This document shows, piece by piece, positions 24,867 to 32,588 of a stretch of 33,569 nucleotides of DNA. The translations under genes were made by a program, and so were the position numbers. Location: the NCBI GenBank assembly GCA_009924135.1, contig RFSE01000044.1:1-33569 (forward strand), read 5' to 3'. The notes beneath the pieces were generated by a model. The model had not been told where the DNA came from. It worked only from the letters and a program-made list of their open reading frames with translations, and made no database searches. Each line of letters begins with the position of its first letter. Position 1 is the first letter of the stretch. This stretch comes from Pseudomonadota bacterium. Its GTDB lineage: Bacteria; Verrucomicrobiota; Verrucomicrobiia; Limisphaerales; SXTU01.

Positions 24867-26126
24867 ATGAATTCCGAAAACACTTACGACGCCATCATCA
24901 TCGGGGGTGGCCCCTCCGGTTCCTCCGCCTCCTACATCCTCTCCGAGCACGGTCACCGGGTGCTGTTGCTCGAACGGGAGAAGTTCCCGCGCTACCACAT
25001 CGGTGAGTCCATGATCCCGTTCACCTACGGGCCGATGGAACGGCTTGGTCTCATCCCCCGCATGAAGGATTCGCACTTCGTGAAGAAATACAGCGTGATC
25101 TTCATCTCGCCCAACGGGAAGGTCAGCCAGCCGTTTTACTTCTTCAACCGCTACGATCGCGAGACGGTCGCGCAGACTTGGCAGGTGTTGCGCAGCGAGC
25201 TGGACCAGATGCTCCTCGATCACACGCGCAGCAAGGGCACCACGGTGAAGGAGGAGACCCTCGTGAAGGAACTGCTGCGCGAAGACGGCCGCGTGGTCGG
25301 GGTGCGGGCCCAGCACAAGGATGGTTCCGTGGTCGAGTACCGCGCGCCCATCACGCTGGACTGCACCGGCAAGGAAGCCTTCGCCGCCGTGCGCAATGGC
25401 TGGCGGACGCGCGATCCCTACCTGAACAAAGTCGCCGTCTGGACTTACTACAAAGGCTCCAAGCGCGAGCCGGGCATTGACGAGGGCCAGACGGCCGTGG
25501 CCTACGTGCCGGACAAGGGCTGGTTCTGGCACATCCCCCAGCACGACGACATGGTGAGCGTGGGTGTCGTGGCCGAGGGAAAGTACCTTACTCGCGGCGG
25601 GGTGCGCGACCCGAAGGACATCTTCAACCGCGAAGTGGAGCAGAACATCTGGATCAAGGAGCACCTTGCCACCGGCCAGCAGGTTGGCCCTTTCTACCTG
25701 ACCAGTGAATACACCCAGCACGCCCGCCATTGCGGCAGTGCCGGCCTGCTGCTCGTGGGCGATGCCTTTGCGTTCCTCGATCCCGTGTTTAGCAGCGGCC
25801 TGATGCTCGCGTTGAAGTGCGGGGTGATGGCCGGCGACGAAGTTCACAAGGCCATCGTGGCGAAGGATTTTTCGCCTGCCCGTTTCTCGGAATATGCGAC
25901 CGCGATCCGGCAGGGAGTGGAGAACATGCGCAAGCTCGTGTACGCCTTCTACGATCCCAACTTCTCCTTCAAGGACGTCATCATGAAGTACCCCGAGGCC
26001 GCCGGTGAGATCACCGACTGCCTCAGCGGCGACGTGAACAAGGACTTCGAGCCGCTCTGGCGCAAGATCCGCGAGTTTGTGCCGCTGCCGGATGACCTGC
26101 CGCTGGGACAACCGCTCACAGAATAG
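24867..26126 (+). CDS. FAD-dependent halogenase-like oxidoreductase
   Basis: The protein has 419 residues from ATG 24867; an open frame extends 19 codons further left but covers the candidate promoter. FAD binding is by GGGPSG (13-18). The block FPRYHIGESMIPFTYG (40-55) matches halogenases and related monooxygenases. WFWHIP (219-224) is the halogenase W-x-W-x-I-P motif with F in the middle. A lysine pair, K73-K74 (FVKKY), lies near the position of the catalytic halogenase lysine. GDAFAFLDPVFSSG (298-311) closes the flavin site. It could be a true halogenase or a geranylgeranyl-reductase-like enzyme; motifs alone do not decide it. The glycosyltransferase gene 177 bp downstream may be unrelated. 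Confidence 0.78.
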   Translation: MNSENTYDAIIIGGGPSGSSASYILSEHGHRVLLLEREKFPRYHIGESMIPFTYGPMERLGLIPRMKDSHFVKKYSVIFISPNGKVSQPFYFFNRYDRETVAQTWQVLRSELDQMLLDHTRSKGTTVKEETLVKELLREDGRVVGVRAQHKDGSVVEYRAPITLDCTGKEAFAAVRNGWRTRDPYLNKVAVWTYYKGSKREPGIDEGQTAVAYVPDKGWFWHIPQHDDMVSVGVVAEGKYLTRGGVRDPKDIFNREVEQNIWIKEHLATGQQVGPFYLTSEYTQHARHCGSAGLLLVGDAFAFLDPVFSSGLMLALKCGVMAGDEVHKAIVAKDFSPARFSEYATAIRQGVENMRKLVYAFYDPNFSFKDVIMKYPEAAGEITDCLSGDVNKDFEPLWRKIREFVPLPDDLPLGQPLTE

Positions 26127-26142
26127 GAGTGGTCGAATTGTC

Positions 26143-26292
26143 AGCCACAGATGAACACAGATGCGACACAGATGGGGATTTATCAGGAAGGCAGGAACGC
26201 AGGAAGGGGAGAAAGGCGCGCTTTGCTTCCGCCTTCCTGCGTTCCTGCTTTCCTGATTCGTATCAGTGTTCCATCTGTGTTCCTCTTTGGCT
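26143..26292. repeat. Long inverted repeat with arms built of tandem words
   Basis: The left arm (26143-26207) holds ACACAGATG-like words, with CAGATG three times, then CAGGAAGG, CAGGAACG and CAGGAAGG. The right arm (26232-26292) is its imperfect reverse complement, reading back AGCCAAAGAGGAACACAGAT and onward; I estimate over 80 percent identity across about 60 bp. The loop is 26208-26231. It fills most of the gap before the glycosyltransferase start at 26304 and could fold into a very stable hairpin in the leader. Confidence 0.85.
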
Positions 26293-26303
26293 AAAGCATC
26301 AGC

Positions 26304-27668
26304 ATGAACCTCGTCCAAATCACCCCCGGTGCGGGCGGCATGTATTGCGGGAACTGCTTCCGCGACAACGCCCTCGTCGCGGCGTTGCGCCAGCGGGGCC
26401 ACGAAGTCCTCATGGTGCCGCTCTACCTGCCCATGACGCTGGACGAGGAGAACCAGAGCGCGGGTACGCCGACTTTCTTCGGCGGCATCAATGTCTATCT
26501 CCAGCAGCAGTCGGCCTTCTTCCGTCACGCGCCGAAGTGGCTGCATGGACTGCTGGATTCACCCGCGCTGCTCAAGCTCGCCGCCGGTCGCGCGGCGAAG
26601 ACCCGCGCCGCCGATGTGGGCGAGCTGTCCATATCCATGCTGCGCGGCGAGGAAGGCAACCAGGCACGCGAACTCGACGAGCTGCTCACCTGGCTGAAGA
26701 CCCAGCCGAAACCTGACGCCGTCTTTCTCTCGAACGCGATGCTCATGGGCCTCACGCGCAAGCTCAAGGCCGAGCTGGGTTGCCGCGTGGTCTGCAATCT
26801 TCAGGGTGAGGACGCCTTCCTCGACGCCATGTCCAGTCCGCAGCGCGAGCAGGTCTGGTCCCTGCTCGCTGAACGCAGCCGCGAGTGCGACCTCTTCATC
26901 GCCCCCAGCCGTTACTTCGGCGACACGATGGCGCGGCGGCTGAATCTGCCGGCTGCGAAGGTGAAGGTGGTACATAACGGCATTAGCCTGGAGGGATATG
27001 AAAGTAAGCAGTGTTCAGTGTTCAGTGTTCAGTCCGAGGGTGCTGGTGCTCCCGCCGTCTCGGGACTGAATGCTGAACACTGTTCACTGAATACTGCTCC
27101 GGTCCTCGGTTACTTCGCCCGCATGTGTCCCGAAAAGGGGCTGGACTTGTTGGTTGAGACTTTCATCGAGTTGAAACGACGCGATGCGGTGCCGGGGCTG
27201 CGGCTCAAGATCGGCGGCGGTTGCGGGCCGGGCGATGAGCCGTTTGTCGCCCAACTGCGCGGACATTTGCGGCGCGCGGGTTGTCTGGAGGATGTGGAGT
27301 TTCACCCCAATCTCACGCGCGAGCAGAAAATCAGCTTCTTCCAATCGCTTACGGTCTTCTCCGTCCCGGCACTCTATGGCGAGGGCTTCGGCCTTTATCT
27401 TATCGAGGCGCTTGCAGCCGGTGTGCCGGTGGTGCAGCCGCGTCACGCGGCCTTTCCTGAACTGGTGGAAGCGACCGGCGGTGGGGTCATTGCCGAGGCG
27501 AATGCGGGTGCGTTGGCTGGAGCCATCGAGACGCTGCTATTGGACCCGGCGCGATTGCGGGCGCTCGGTGAGGCAGGGCAACGGTCTGTGCGCGAGCGGT
27601 TCACGATGGACCAGATGGCGGCTGGCGTGGAGGCGGCCTGCCAGGAATTGCTGGCCAGGTCTGCGTAG
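26304..27668 (+). CDS. Glycosyltransferase, GT4 family, with an in-frame repeat insert
   Basis: The protein has 454 residues. The N-terminal domain opens MNLVQITPGAGGMYCGNCFR with the GT-B nucleotide-sugar fold. The C-terminal domain shows the GT4 pattern: VKVVHNGISL, LGYFARMCPEKGLDLLVETF, and GEGFGLYLIEALAAGVPVV with the E-x7-E motif, then PELVEATGGGVI. Residues about 234-265 (starting SKQCSVFSVQ and ending HCSLNTA) are encoded by a hairpin element (27007-27098) placed exactly between the two domains. Without it the sequence would join LEGYE to PVLGYF as in ordinary GT4 enzymes. The insert is a multiple of three and carries no stop, so the protein is probably made with an extra loop. The sugar donor is not known. 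Confidence 0.85.
   Translation: MNLVQITPGAGGMYCGNCFRDNALVAALRQRGHEVLMVPLYLPMTLDEENQSAGTPTFFGGINVYLQQQSAFFRHAPKWLHGLLDSPALLKLAAGRAAKTRAADVGELSISMLRGEEGNQARELDELLTWLKTQPKPDAVFLSNAMLMGLTRKLKAELGCRVVCNLQGEDAFLDAMSSPQREQVWSLLAERSRECDLFIAPSRYFGDTMARRLNLPAAKVKVVHNGISLEGYESKQCSVFSVQSEGAGAPAVSGLNAEHCSLNTAPVLGYFARMCPEKGLDLLVETFIELKRRDAVPGLRLKIGGGCGPGDEPFVAQLRGHLRRAGCLEDVEFHPNLTREQKISFFQSLTVFSVPALYGEGFGLYLIEALAAGVPVVQPRHAAFPELVEATGGGVIAEANAGALAGAIETLLLDPARLRALGEAGQRSVRERFTMDQMAAGVEAACQELLARSA
27007..27098 (+). repeat. Heptamer-word inverted repeat inserted in the glycosyltransferase gene
   Basis: The left arm 27007-27038 has CAGTGTT-type words in tandem, then CAGTCCGAG. The right arm 27059-27098 reads back on the other strand as CAGTATT, CAGTGAA, CAGTGTT, CAGCATT and CAGTCCC. 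The right arm has one more word than the left, so the pairing has a loop-out of about 7 bases. The word sequence differs from that at 8492, 17144 and 26143. Confidence 0.85.
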
Positions 27669-27681
27669 TCACAACTTGTAG

Positions 27682-27943
27682 TCGCAACCATCAGGTTGCG
27701 AATGGGCTTTCGGTCTGATGCGCAGGGTGAAACCTGCGGCTTCCGCGCGTGGCGTCAGGCGTCCCGCCTGACGTAGAGGGCGGCATCCTGCCGCCCGGAG
27801 AGAACGCAACCAGAGGTGGCAGGGCAGCGAAATCCAAATGGCCTTTCTGCTGGGTGGCCTTCCTTCCGCCGGGCGGGACGCCCGGCTCTACGGCAGGCAG
27901 GATGCCTGCCGCCACAGGATCTGACGCGCAGGCTGAAGCCTGC
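27682..27943. repeat. Array of seven short hairpins between convergent genes
   Basis: In order: TCGCAACC/GGTTGCGA (27682-27701, loop ATCA); CGCAGG/CCTGCG (27721-27738); CGTCAGGCG/CGCCTGACG (27753-27773, loop TCC); GGGCGGCA/TGCCGCCC (27778-27796, loop TCC); GCCGGGCG/CGCCCGGC (27868-27886, loop GGA); CGGCAGGCA/TGCCTGCCG (27891-27911, loop GGA); GCAGGC/GCCTGC (27928-27943, loop TGAA). Most arms are perfect. They fill the space between the glycosyltransferase stop and the DUF3592 gene stop, where terminators are expected, but lack T runs. Confidence 0.85.
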
Positions 27944-27945
27944 CA

Positions 27946-28953
27946 CTACGCTGGCGCGGCCGGCAGGCCCAGTTGTCCACGCAGCCACGCGGTGAACGTC
28001 TTCGCCTTGGGTTCGTCGTACCAGTCGGCGAGCTTGAACGCGCGTCCGTCGTGCAGTTGCAGTGTCGGGGCGTAGGAGTAGGTGGTTCCGCCTCTTTGAC
28101 CGCGGTTGGCAATTTGTTCGATCACCACAGCTTTGACTTCGTGGAAGCTGACTTGCGAGTCCGTCCTGCTCACCATGCGGGGCAGGGTGAGCGTGGCCCC
28201 CATCGTATCAAGCACGAGGTCCGCGACGCCGGAGCTCAGCCGGAGCCAGCGCAGGACGTATGCGAGCGTTGCTCCCGCCAGCAGAATGCCCCACGCGAGA
28301 CACGCAACCTTGACCGAGGGATTGAACCCCGCGCTGAAGCCCACGACGAAGATCAACCCGAACGCGCCTCCGCCCAGCGCGAGCACAGCTGCGCCAAAAG
28401 GCGTCACGGTTGCGAGGTTTACGTGAGTGCGGCGCAGGCGCTGCGTGACGGGCACGCCGGCCGGCCGGGGCCAGAAATTGCGCTTCAACGCGAAGAGCGG
28501 TACGCACCAAAGTGCGAGCATGATGCAGTTGAAGGGGGTGAGAAACAGCGCGAGGAACAGCTCGCTGCCTTCCAGCCCGGTGAGCAGGACGGCGTCGCCG
28601 GGATTGGCCACGTCGTAGCGCGCAGTGATGGACTGGCCGACGGGGAAGGTCTTGACGATTTGCTCCGCCCAACGCGCGTCCGAACTGCCCTCCTCGCCGT
28701 AATGGAGTTTCTCGCTGGTGTATTCCGTGCCGTTGACGGTGTAGGAGAAATGGATCTTGGGCCGGTAGGAGGTGCTGCCCTTGCTGCCGCGTGTGCGGAT
28801 GATTTCGCTGCGGGTCACGCGGCCCGGGGCGCCGGCGTAATCCTGGGCGTGCAGCCGGTGGTAGAAGGTCCTGGCGATGAAGCTGTCGAAGGTGAGGGTG
28901 ATGCCGGACCAGAACAGCCCGAAGCAGAGCAGGAGGAAGCCGCCAGCGTTCAT
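27946..28953 (-). CDS. DUF3592-type membrane protein
   Basis: The protein has 335 residues, on the minus strand. The N-terminal span is at about residues 4-22. The DUF3592 unit follows: APGRVTRSEIIRTR, then YRPKIHFSYTVNGTEYTS, then FPVGQSITARYDVANPGDAVL. Further spans are at about 138-160, 190-220 and 225-248, with a soluble C-terminus ending TLQLHDGRAFKLADWYDEPK. The family's role is unknown. The stop codon TAG lies inside the CGTAGTGG motif that flanks the hairpin at 27928-27943. It is convergent with the glycosyltransferase. Confidence 0.8.
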   Translation of the reverse strand: MNAGGFLLLCFGLFWSGITLTFDSFIARTFYHRLHAQDYAGAPGRVTRSEIIRTRGSKGSTSYRPKIHFSYTVNGTEYTSEKLHYGEEGSSDARWAEQIVKTFPVGQSITARYDVANPGDAVLLTGLEGSELFLALFLTPFNCIMLALWCVPLFALKRNFWPRPAGVPVTQRLRRTHVNLATVTPFGAAVLALGGGAFGLIFVVGFSAGFNPSVKVACLAWGILLAGATLAYVLRWLRLSSGVADLVLDTMGATLTLPRMVSRTDSQVSFHEVKAVVIEQIANRGQRGGTTYSYAPTLQLHDGRAFKLADWYDEPKAKTFTAWLRGQLGLPAAPA

Positions 28954-29044
28954 GGGAGCAGACTAGCGCGTTTCCGGGTGCGGAGGAAAGGGGCAACTGG
29001 GTGGGGCTGAGGATCACCCCGGCTTCATGCAGGCCGACTTGCGA

Positions 29045-29090
29045 CGAATCCCGTTGGGGTTCGTGGTGAGACCGGTTGGTGAACGGCGAC
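29045..29090. repeat. Composite REP-like repeat, copy A
   Basis: A hairpin CGAATCCC-GTT-GGGGTTCG (29045-29063, one G-T pair) is followed by GACCGGTTGGTGAAC (29070-29084). The 15-mer recurs exactly at 29348-29362 in copy B, 278 bp away in direct orientation. Confidence 0.7.
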
Positions 29091-29123
29091 GCGCAGGACG
29101 ACGCGGGCGAGGGATCGCGGCAT
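29085..29123 (-). pseudogene. Probable 5' relic of a REP-associated (IS200-like) transposase gene
   Basis: On the minus strand from ATG 29123 the 13 codons read MPRSLARVVLRVA. From memory, many PVC-group REP-associated tyrosine transposases begin MPQSLARVVLHVVFSTKN. The similarity stops at 29085, exactly where the 15-mer repeat (29070-29084) begins, as if the body had been lost by deletion. The catalytic H-x-H and Y motifs are absent. The stretch is short and the match could be chance. Confidence 0.35.
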
Positions 29124-29323
29124 GACGGTGAGAGGTTGTTCCGCCCCGTTGGGGCTTGGCAAATTGTTTGTTTCCAGCCCCCAGGACGGCGCTCGTTCCT
29201 CGTTTGCCCTGGCCTGGCTTGTGGCAGGCCGTTGGCCTGAGCTGTTGAACCCCAAGCGCCTGTAGTACGCACATTTTTGAAATCGAAAAGGCGGTCCAAG
29301 ATGGCACGGCGTGCTTCAGGCCG

Positions 29324-29369
29324 GAATCCCGTTGGCATTCAAGGCGCGACCGGTTGGTGAACCGGCGAT
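29324..29369. repeat. Composite REP-like repeat, copy B
   Basis: The hairpin GAATCCC-GTT-GGCATTC (29324-29340, one mismatch) is followed by GACCGGTTGGTGAAC (29348-29362) and CGGCGATG. Within it CCGGTT-GGTG-AACCGG (29350-29365) forms a second perfect hairpin; copy A lacks one C there. It ends 95 bp before the prepilin-like gene. Confidence 0.7.
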
Positions 29370-29464
29370 GTGCGACGGGTCGGGAAGTCTGCCTGATTAC
29401 GGATGCTCAGCCTGCGTCCAAACTAACGACTTTACGCCCGGCTTCGGTCGGGCAATATTTACGC

Positions 29465-30235
29465 ATGATTTTGAACCGTACCTCGGCTGAACGCGCGCGT
29501 TGGCGCTGGGCCTTCACCTTGATTGAACTGCTGGTCGTCATCGCCATCATCGCGATCCTGGCGGGAATGCTGCTGCCCGCGCTGGCGAAGGCAAAATCCA
29601 AGGCCAAGGGCACGCAGTGCATCAACAATCTGCGACAAATCGGGATTGCGTTGCTGCAGTATGCCGGGGACTACGAAGACCGTTTCGTGGATCTGAACCG
29701 TTATGCCTACCAGTATAACAACGCAGGAAATTGGTGGTTCGACATCCTCAGCCAGGCGAACTACCTGCCCCCGGCTCCGGCATCGGGTCAGGGGAACTTT
29801 ATTTGGCGATGTCCGGCCGTGGTGGATGCGGATGTCACGGCCGGCGGCCAGTGGGGTTTCGGGGTCATCGAGGCGACCATCATCCGGTATTCGACGAACG
29901 GCGGAGTTGGCGGTGCTGAGCTCCACAGTCTCCGCACCACGGACATCAATCATCCCAGCTCAATCTGGCTCATGGGCGACGTGGGTATTCCGCAGGCAGC
30001 CAACCAGCCGTACTGCCAGTTCAAGACGTGGTTTGCCACTTGGAAGTCCAGCAGCTATGCCCCCGGTGGCGTTCCCATTCCCTATAACGGGGCGCTTTCC
30101 CCTCACCAGCCCGCCCCGCGCCACAACAATCTCAAATCAAACATCTTGTATGTGGACGGGCACACGGACACCTGGAGCTACGATGATCTGCGGCTCAACC
30201 GCGAGGATGTCTGGGGCATCGTGAACGGGCTGTAG
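29465..30235 (+). CDS. Prepilin-type N-terminal cleavage/methylation protein (type II secretion/pilin-like)
   Basis: The start is ATG 29465, giving 256 residues; an open frame extends further left through the repeats and is not counted. The N-terminus carries the type IV prepilin signal: a basic leader (residues 1-16), then [20 protein letters not shown] with E21 at the +5 position. The residue before the cleavage site is A16 where Gly is commoner. After the helix come [22 protein letters not shown], the usual planctomycete/verrucomicrobial continuation, and near the C-terminus [11 protein letters not shown], the D-G-H motif of the family. Such proteins are numerous in PVC genomes and are thought to form pseudopili or surface structures. 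The gene stands alone. Confidence 0.88.
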   Translation: MILNRTSAERARWRWAFTLIELLVVIAIIAILAGMLLPALAKAKSKAKGTQCINNLRQIGIALLQYAGDYEDRFVDLNRYAYQYNNAGNWWFDILSQANYLPPAPASGQGNFIWRCPAVVDADVTAGGQWGFGVIEATIIRYSTNGGVGGAELHSLRTTDINHPSSIWLMGDVGIPQAANQPYCQFKTWFATWKSSSYAPGGVPIPYNGALSPHQPAPRHNNLKSNILYVDGHTDTWSYDDLRLNREDVWGIVNGL

Positions 30236-30261
30236 GCGAAGGCGGGGCCGCCGCAGCCGCT

Positions 30262-30354
30262 GTAGTGCCGGTCTGTGACCGCCGAGTTTGGGCCGCAAAA
30301 TCAGGTTAAAGGACAGCGGTTGCCGAGCGCCGCCATTTGCGGACCAGCCACTAC
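30262..30354. repeat. GTAGTG...CACTAC inverted repeat between convergent genes
   Basis: GTAGTGCCGGTC (30262-30273) pairs imperfectly with the region 30342-30354, which reads back GTAGTGGCTGGTC. The left copy also forms a small CGGTC-TGT-GACCG hairpin (30269-30281). The right end covers the stop codon of the minus-strand gene. Confidence 0.55.
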
Positions 30355-31934
30355 GGGCGTGCCGGACGAAAGCCGTCCCAATCCCGTTTTCCTTCGAGGT
30401 AGAGGAGCCACTGGCTGGCGGCGCTGAGGAGGTGGGCGTAGCCGCCGGCGTCGGACATGTCATCCCACGCGTAACCCCCGCCCAAGCCGCCCGCGCCGAT
30501 GCCGGTGGGGATGTAGCCCTTTTCCTTGAAGACCGCCTGCCAGGTACGCAGGCCGCGGCCGAGTTCCTTTTCCAAGGCGGCCTTCACGTCAGCACCGCGT
30601 AACGCTTTCCAAGCGGGTTTATCTGGGCCGATTTTTGCTTCCGCTTCATGCAGTATTCCCGGCTCCGCCTTCAGCGTCTGCAACGCCCAGCCGGCCACCA
30701 CCATCATCTGTGGCCCAAGCCGGGAGCCGGCGGGGCGGGGGCCTTTGCTCGGGCCTTTGCGGTCGGAACGGTAGTCCTCGGGCTTGCCATCCTTGAAGTT
30801 GTAGGGGTGCAGGTCGAAGCGGTTGAGACCGGGCGGCACCTCCCAATCGTCGCAGTAGTAGCGGAAGAGTTGCGGCGTGGTGAAGGCGTCGTAGATGAGC
30901 TTGAAGGCCAGCGGGCGGGGCAGGGTGCCGTGACGCGCGGTGCCGGCGTAGTAGAGGTATTCCTGGTCGTCCGCAAAACCGGGCGTGGCGACGCGCTGGC
31001 CGGGTTTGAAGTTCACGAGGCAGTTCACGTAGTGGTTGTCCGGCGTCCAGAACTTCGGGCTGAGGCCTTCGGTGGCGTGGTTGAATTCCTCCGGGAGTTT
31101 GTTGCACAGACCGTGGGCGGCGCAGATGTCGTTGATGTGGCCGTGGTGGTTCATGCGGCACTGATGGAGGTTCTTAGCGGCTTCGGCGACTTCGGTGGCG
31201 AGGGCCTGGTCGGCGGGCAGAGCGGAGTCGTGGAGCGTGAGCCACGCGAGCTGGAGCATGATGGCAAGGTCTTGTGCGAGGTGGTTTGAAGATCCGTGCG
31301 AGTAACCGCGCAGTTTGTATTGGGGATTGGCCTCGCCCTTGGCCGCGAATTCGTCGTGGCCCATGTAGTAGAGCTGCGAGCGCTTTTTCACGGCCATTTC
31401 CAGGCTGACGCTCGCGCCGTCGTCCCACCAGTAGGGCACGAACCCCTTCTCGCCCTTTTGCAGCAGGTGCTCGCGATTGAAGACGTTCGCGTCGGAGGCG
31501 GCGTTGTTGTTGTCCGGTGCGAAAAGCGTGTCCGAGTGGTTGAGCATCTTGAGGTAGAAGGGCAGCACCCACTGCGTGAGGAGATCGCGGTAGTAGCGGT
31601 CGCCGGTGGCGTGGTGGGCGTTGACGAGGGCGGCGGCGAACCACGCGCCGTCGTGCATGGTGTCGAGGGCCTCACCCTGAATCCATTGGTCGTGCTGGCC
31701 GGCGCGTTTGGGATTGAAGTACTCGTAAACCATGCCGCGCTGCGGGGATTTTTCATCGCGCTTGAGGTGGTGGTCGAAGACGTATTGCGTCAGCTCGCGC
31801 ATGAACGTGCGCGATTCCTCGGCGGAGAGCGGGCCGCGCTCGTGGGCCTTGGTCCACGGGGCGTCCCACCAGTCGGCGGCGGGGAGGGTGCCTGCGAACA
31901 CGAGGCCGAAGAGGGCGAAGAGGCGAGTGAGCAT
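30351..31934 (-). CDS. Secreted protein of unknown function, possibly alpha/alpha-toroid
   Basis: The protein has 527 residues, minus strand. A signal peptide (MLTRLFALFGLVFAGTLPAA) is clear. The mature part is rich in W, Y, H and helical stretches (WFAAALVNAHHATGDRYYRD, LAQDLAIMLQLAWLTLHDS, VAEAAKNLHQCRMNHHGHIN), a pattern seen in alpha/alpha-barrel glycosidases and polysaccharide lyases. I recognise no catalytic motif and do not assign an activity. The C-terminus has a GIGAGGLGGGYAWDDMSDAG block. Its stop lies in a CGTAGTGG motif. It is convergent with the prepilin-like gene and divergent from the lipoprotein gene. Confidence 0.75.
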   Translation of the reverse strand: MLTRLFALFGLVFAGTLPAADWWDAPWTKAHERGPLSAEESRTFMRELTQYVFDHHLKRDEKSPQRGMVYEYFNPKRAGQHDQWIQGEALDTMHDGAWFAAALVNAHHATGDRYYRDLLTQWVLPFYLKMLNHSDTLFAPDNNNAASDANVFNREHLLQKGEKGFVPYWWDDGASVSLEMAVKKRSQLYYMGHDEFAAKGEANPQYKLRGYSHGSSNHLAQDLAIMLQLAWLTLHDSALPADQALATEVAEAAKNLHQCRMNHHGHINDICAAHGLCNKLPEEFNHATEGLSPKFWTPDNHYVNCLVNFKPGQRVATPGFADDQEYLYYAGTARHGTLPRPLAFKLIYDAFTTPQLFRYYCDDWEVPPGLNRFDLHPYNFKDGKPEDYRSDRKGPSKGPRPAGSRLGPQMMVVAGWALQTLKAEPGILHEAEAKIGPDKPAWKALRGADVKAALEKELGRGLRTWQAVFKEKGYIPTGIGAGGLGGGYAWDDMSDAGGYAHLLSAASQWLLYLEGKRDWDGFRPARP

Positions 31935-32027
31935 GCCGGGAGCTTGCCATGCCGGATGCGCCGGGAAAGGGGATTTTCAGTTTAATGCTGACGACGAAAC
32001 GCGTGCGGGGTATGGAAGGACCGACGT

Positions 32028-32468
32028 ATGAACGCCAAGTTGCTTTTGTCTGCCGCCGCCGCAGTCGTGCTCGCGGGTTGTTGCACCACGGTCAATGTTC
32101 CCCCGGCCCCCAACGCGGTGCTGCGCGTGAAGGAAGTGACCGCGCATTGGGAGCGCGAGGGCAACGGCTATGATCTGGTGATCATCGCCAAGGGCACGGT
32201 GCCCACCAGCGGCTACACCAGCCCGTGGCTGGACCCGGTAATCTTCGTGGACCCGCCGAACTTTCAGAACGCGCCGAAGGATCGCTACCTGACGTTCCAG
32301 TTTCTCGCGGTGCGTCCCGGTTCCACCACCAACCTGCACGCGAAGCTGGACGAACTGGTGGTCACGAACCGGTGGAAGGGTGTTTTGCGCGACGTGCACG
32401 GCGTGCGTGTGATCGGGCAGGAAAACCAGGCCTGCAAGTGGGTGGGGCATCCGCCGGAGAAGCGGTGA
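32028..32468 (+). CDS. Small lipoprotein of unknown function
   Basis: The protein has 146 residues. The lipobox LAGC puts the lipidated cysteine at C18 after a hydrophobic stretch LLLSAAAAVVLAG. The mature part has beta-type strands (YDLVIIAKGTVP, YLTFQFLAV). A GGAAGG sequence about 12 bp before ATG is one of the few Shine-Dalgarno-like sites in the window. I recognise no family. A hairpin and a terminator follow. Confidence 0.75.
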   Translation: MNAKLLLSAAAAVVLAGCCTTVNVPPAPNAVLRVKEVTAHWEREGNGYDLVIIAKGTVPTSGYTSPWLDPVIFVDPPNFQNAPKDRYLTFQFLAVRPGSTTNLHAKLDELVVTNRWKGVLRDVHGVRVIGQENQACKWVGHPPEKR

Positions 32469-32489
32469 GGCACGGCGGGTGGCGAGTTT

Positions 32490-32519
32490 CGTAGCGCGGG
32501 CAGCCGTGCCCGCGCTACG
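32490..32519. repeat. Perfect 13-bp hairpin, GCCG loop
   Basis: CGTAGCGCGGGCA (32490-32502), loop GCCG, then TGCCCGCGCTACG (32507-32519). The CGTAG at its edge is shared with the hairpin flanks near 27943 and 30354. It is 21 bp after the lipoprotein stop and lacks a T run. Confidence 0.85.
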
Positions 32520-32588
32520 GTGGGCGAGCCATTGAAAGAACAGGGCTTGCCACGCGTCACCTCGTTGTTACAGTCCGCCCACATTTGA

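Larger units (their letters stand above)
28954..29464. other. 511-bp intergenic region with REP-like repeats and a possible transposase relic
   Basis: No intact gene is recognised. The region holds two copies of a composite repeat (29045-29090 and 29324-29369), an extra GCCCC-GTT-GGGGC hairpin (29143-29155), and on the minus strand a short open stretch resembling the start of an IS200/RAYT-type transposase. It lies upstream of both the DUF3592 gene (-) and the prepilin-like gene (+), so their promoters should be here; I could not pick them out. Confidence 0.55.

Noticed and set aside
27007..27098. Glycosyltransferase as a pseudogene
   Set aside because: The insert keeps the frame, has no stop, and the rest of the protein including the E-x7-E motif is intact.
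27682..27943. Hairpin array as classical rho-independent terminators
   Set aside because: None of the hairpins is followed by a T run on either strand; the only convincing one of that kind is at 32589-32610.
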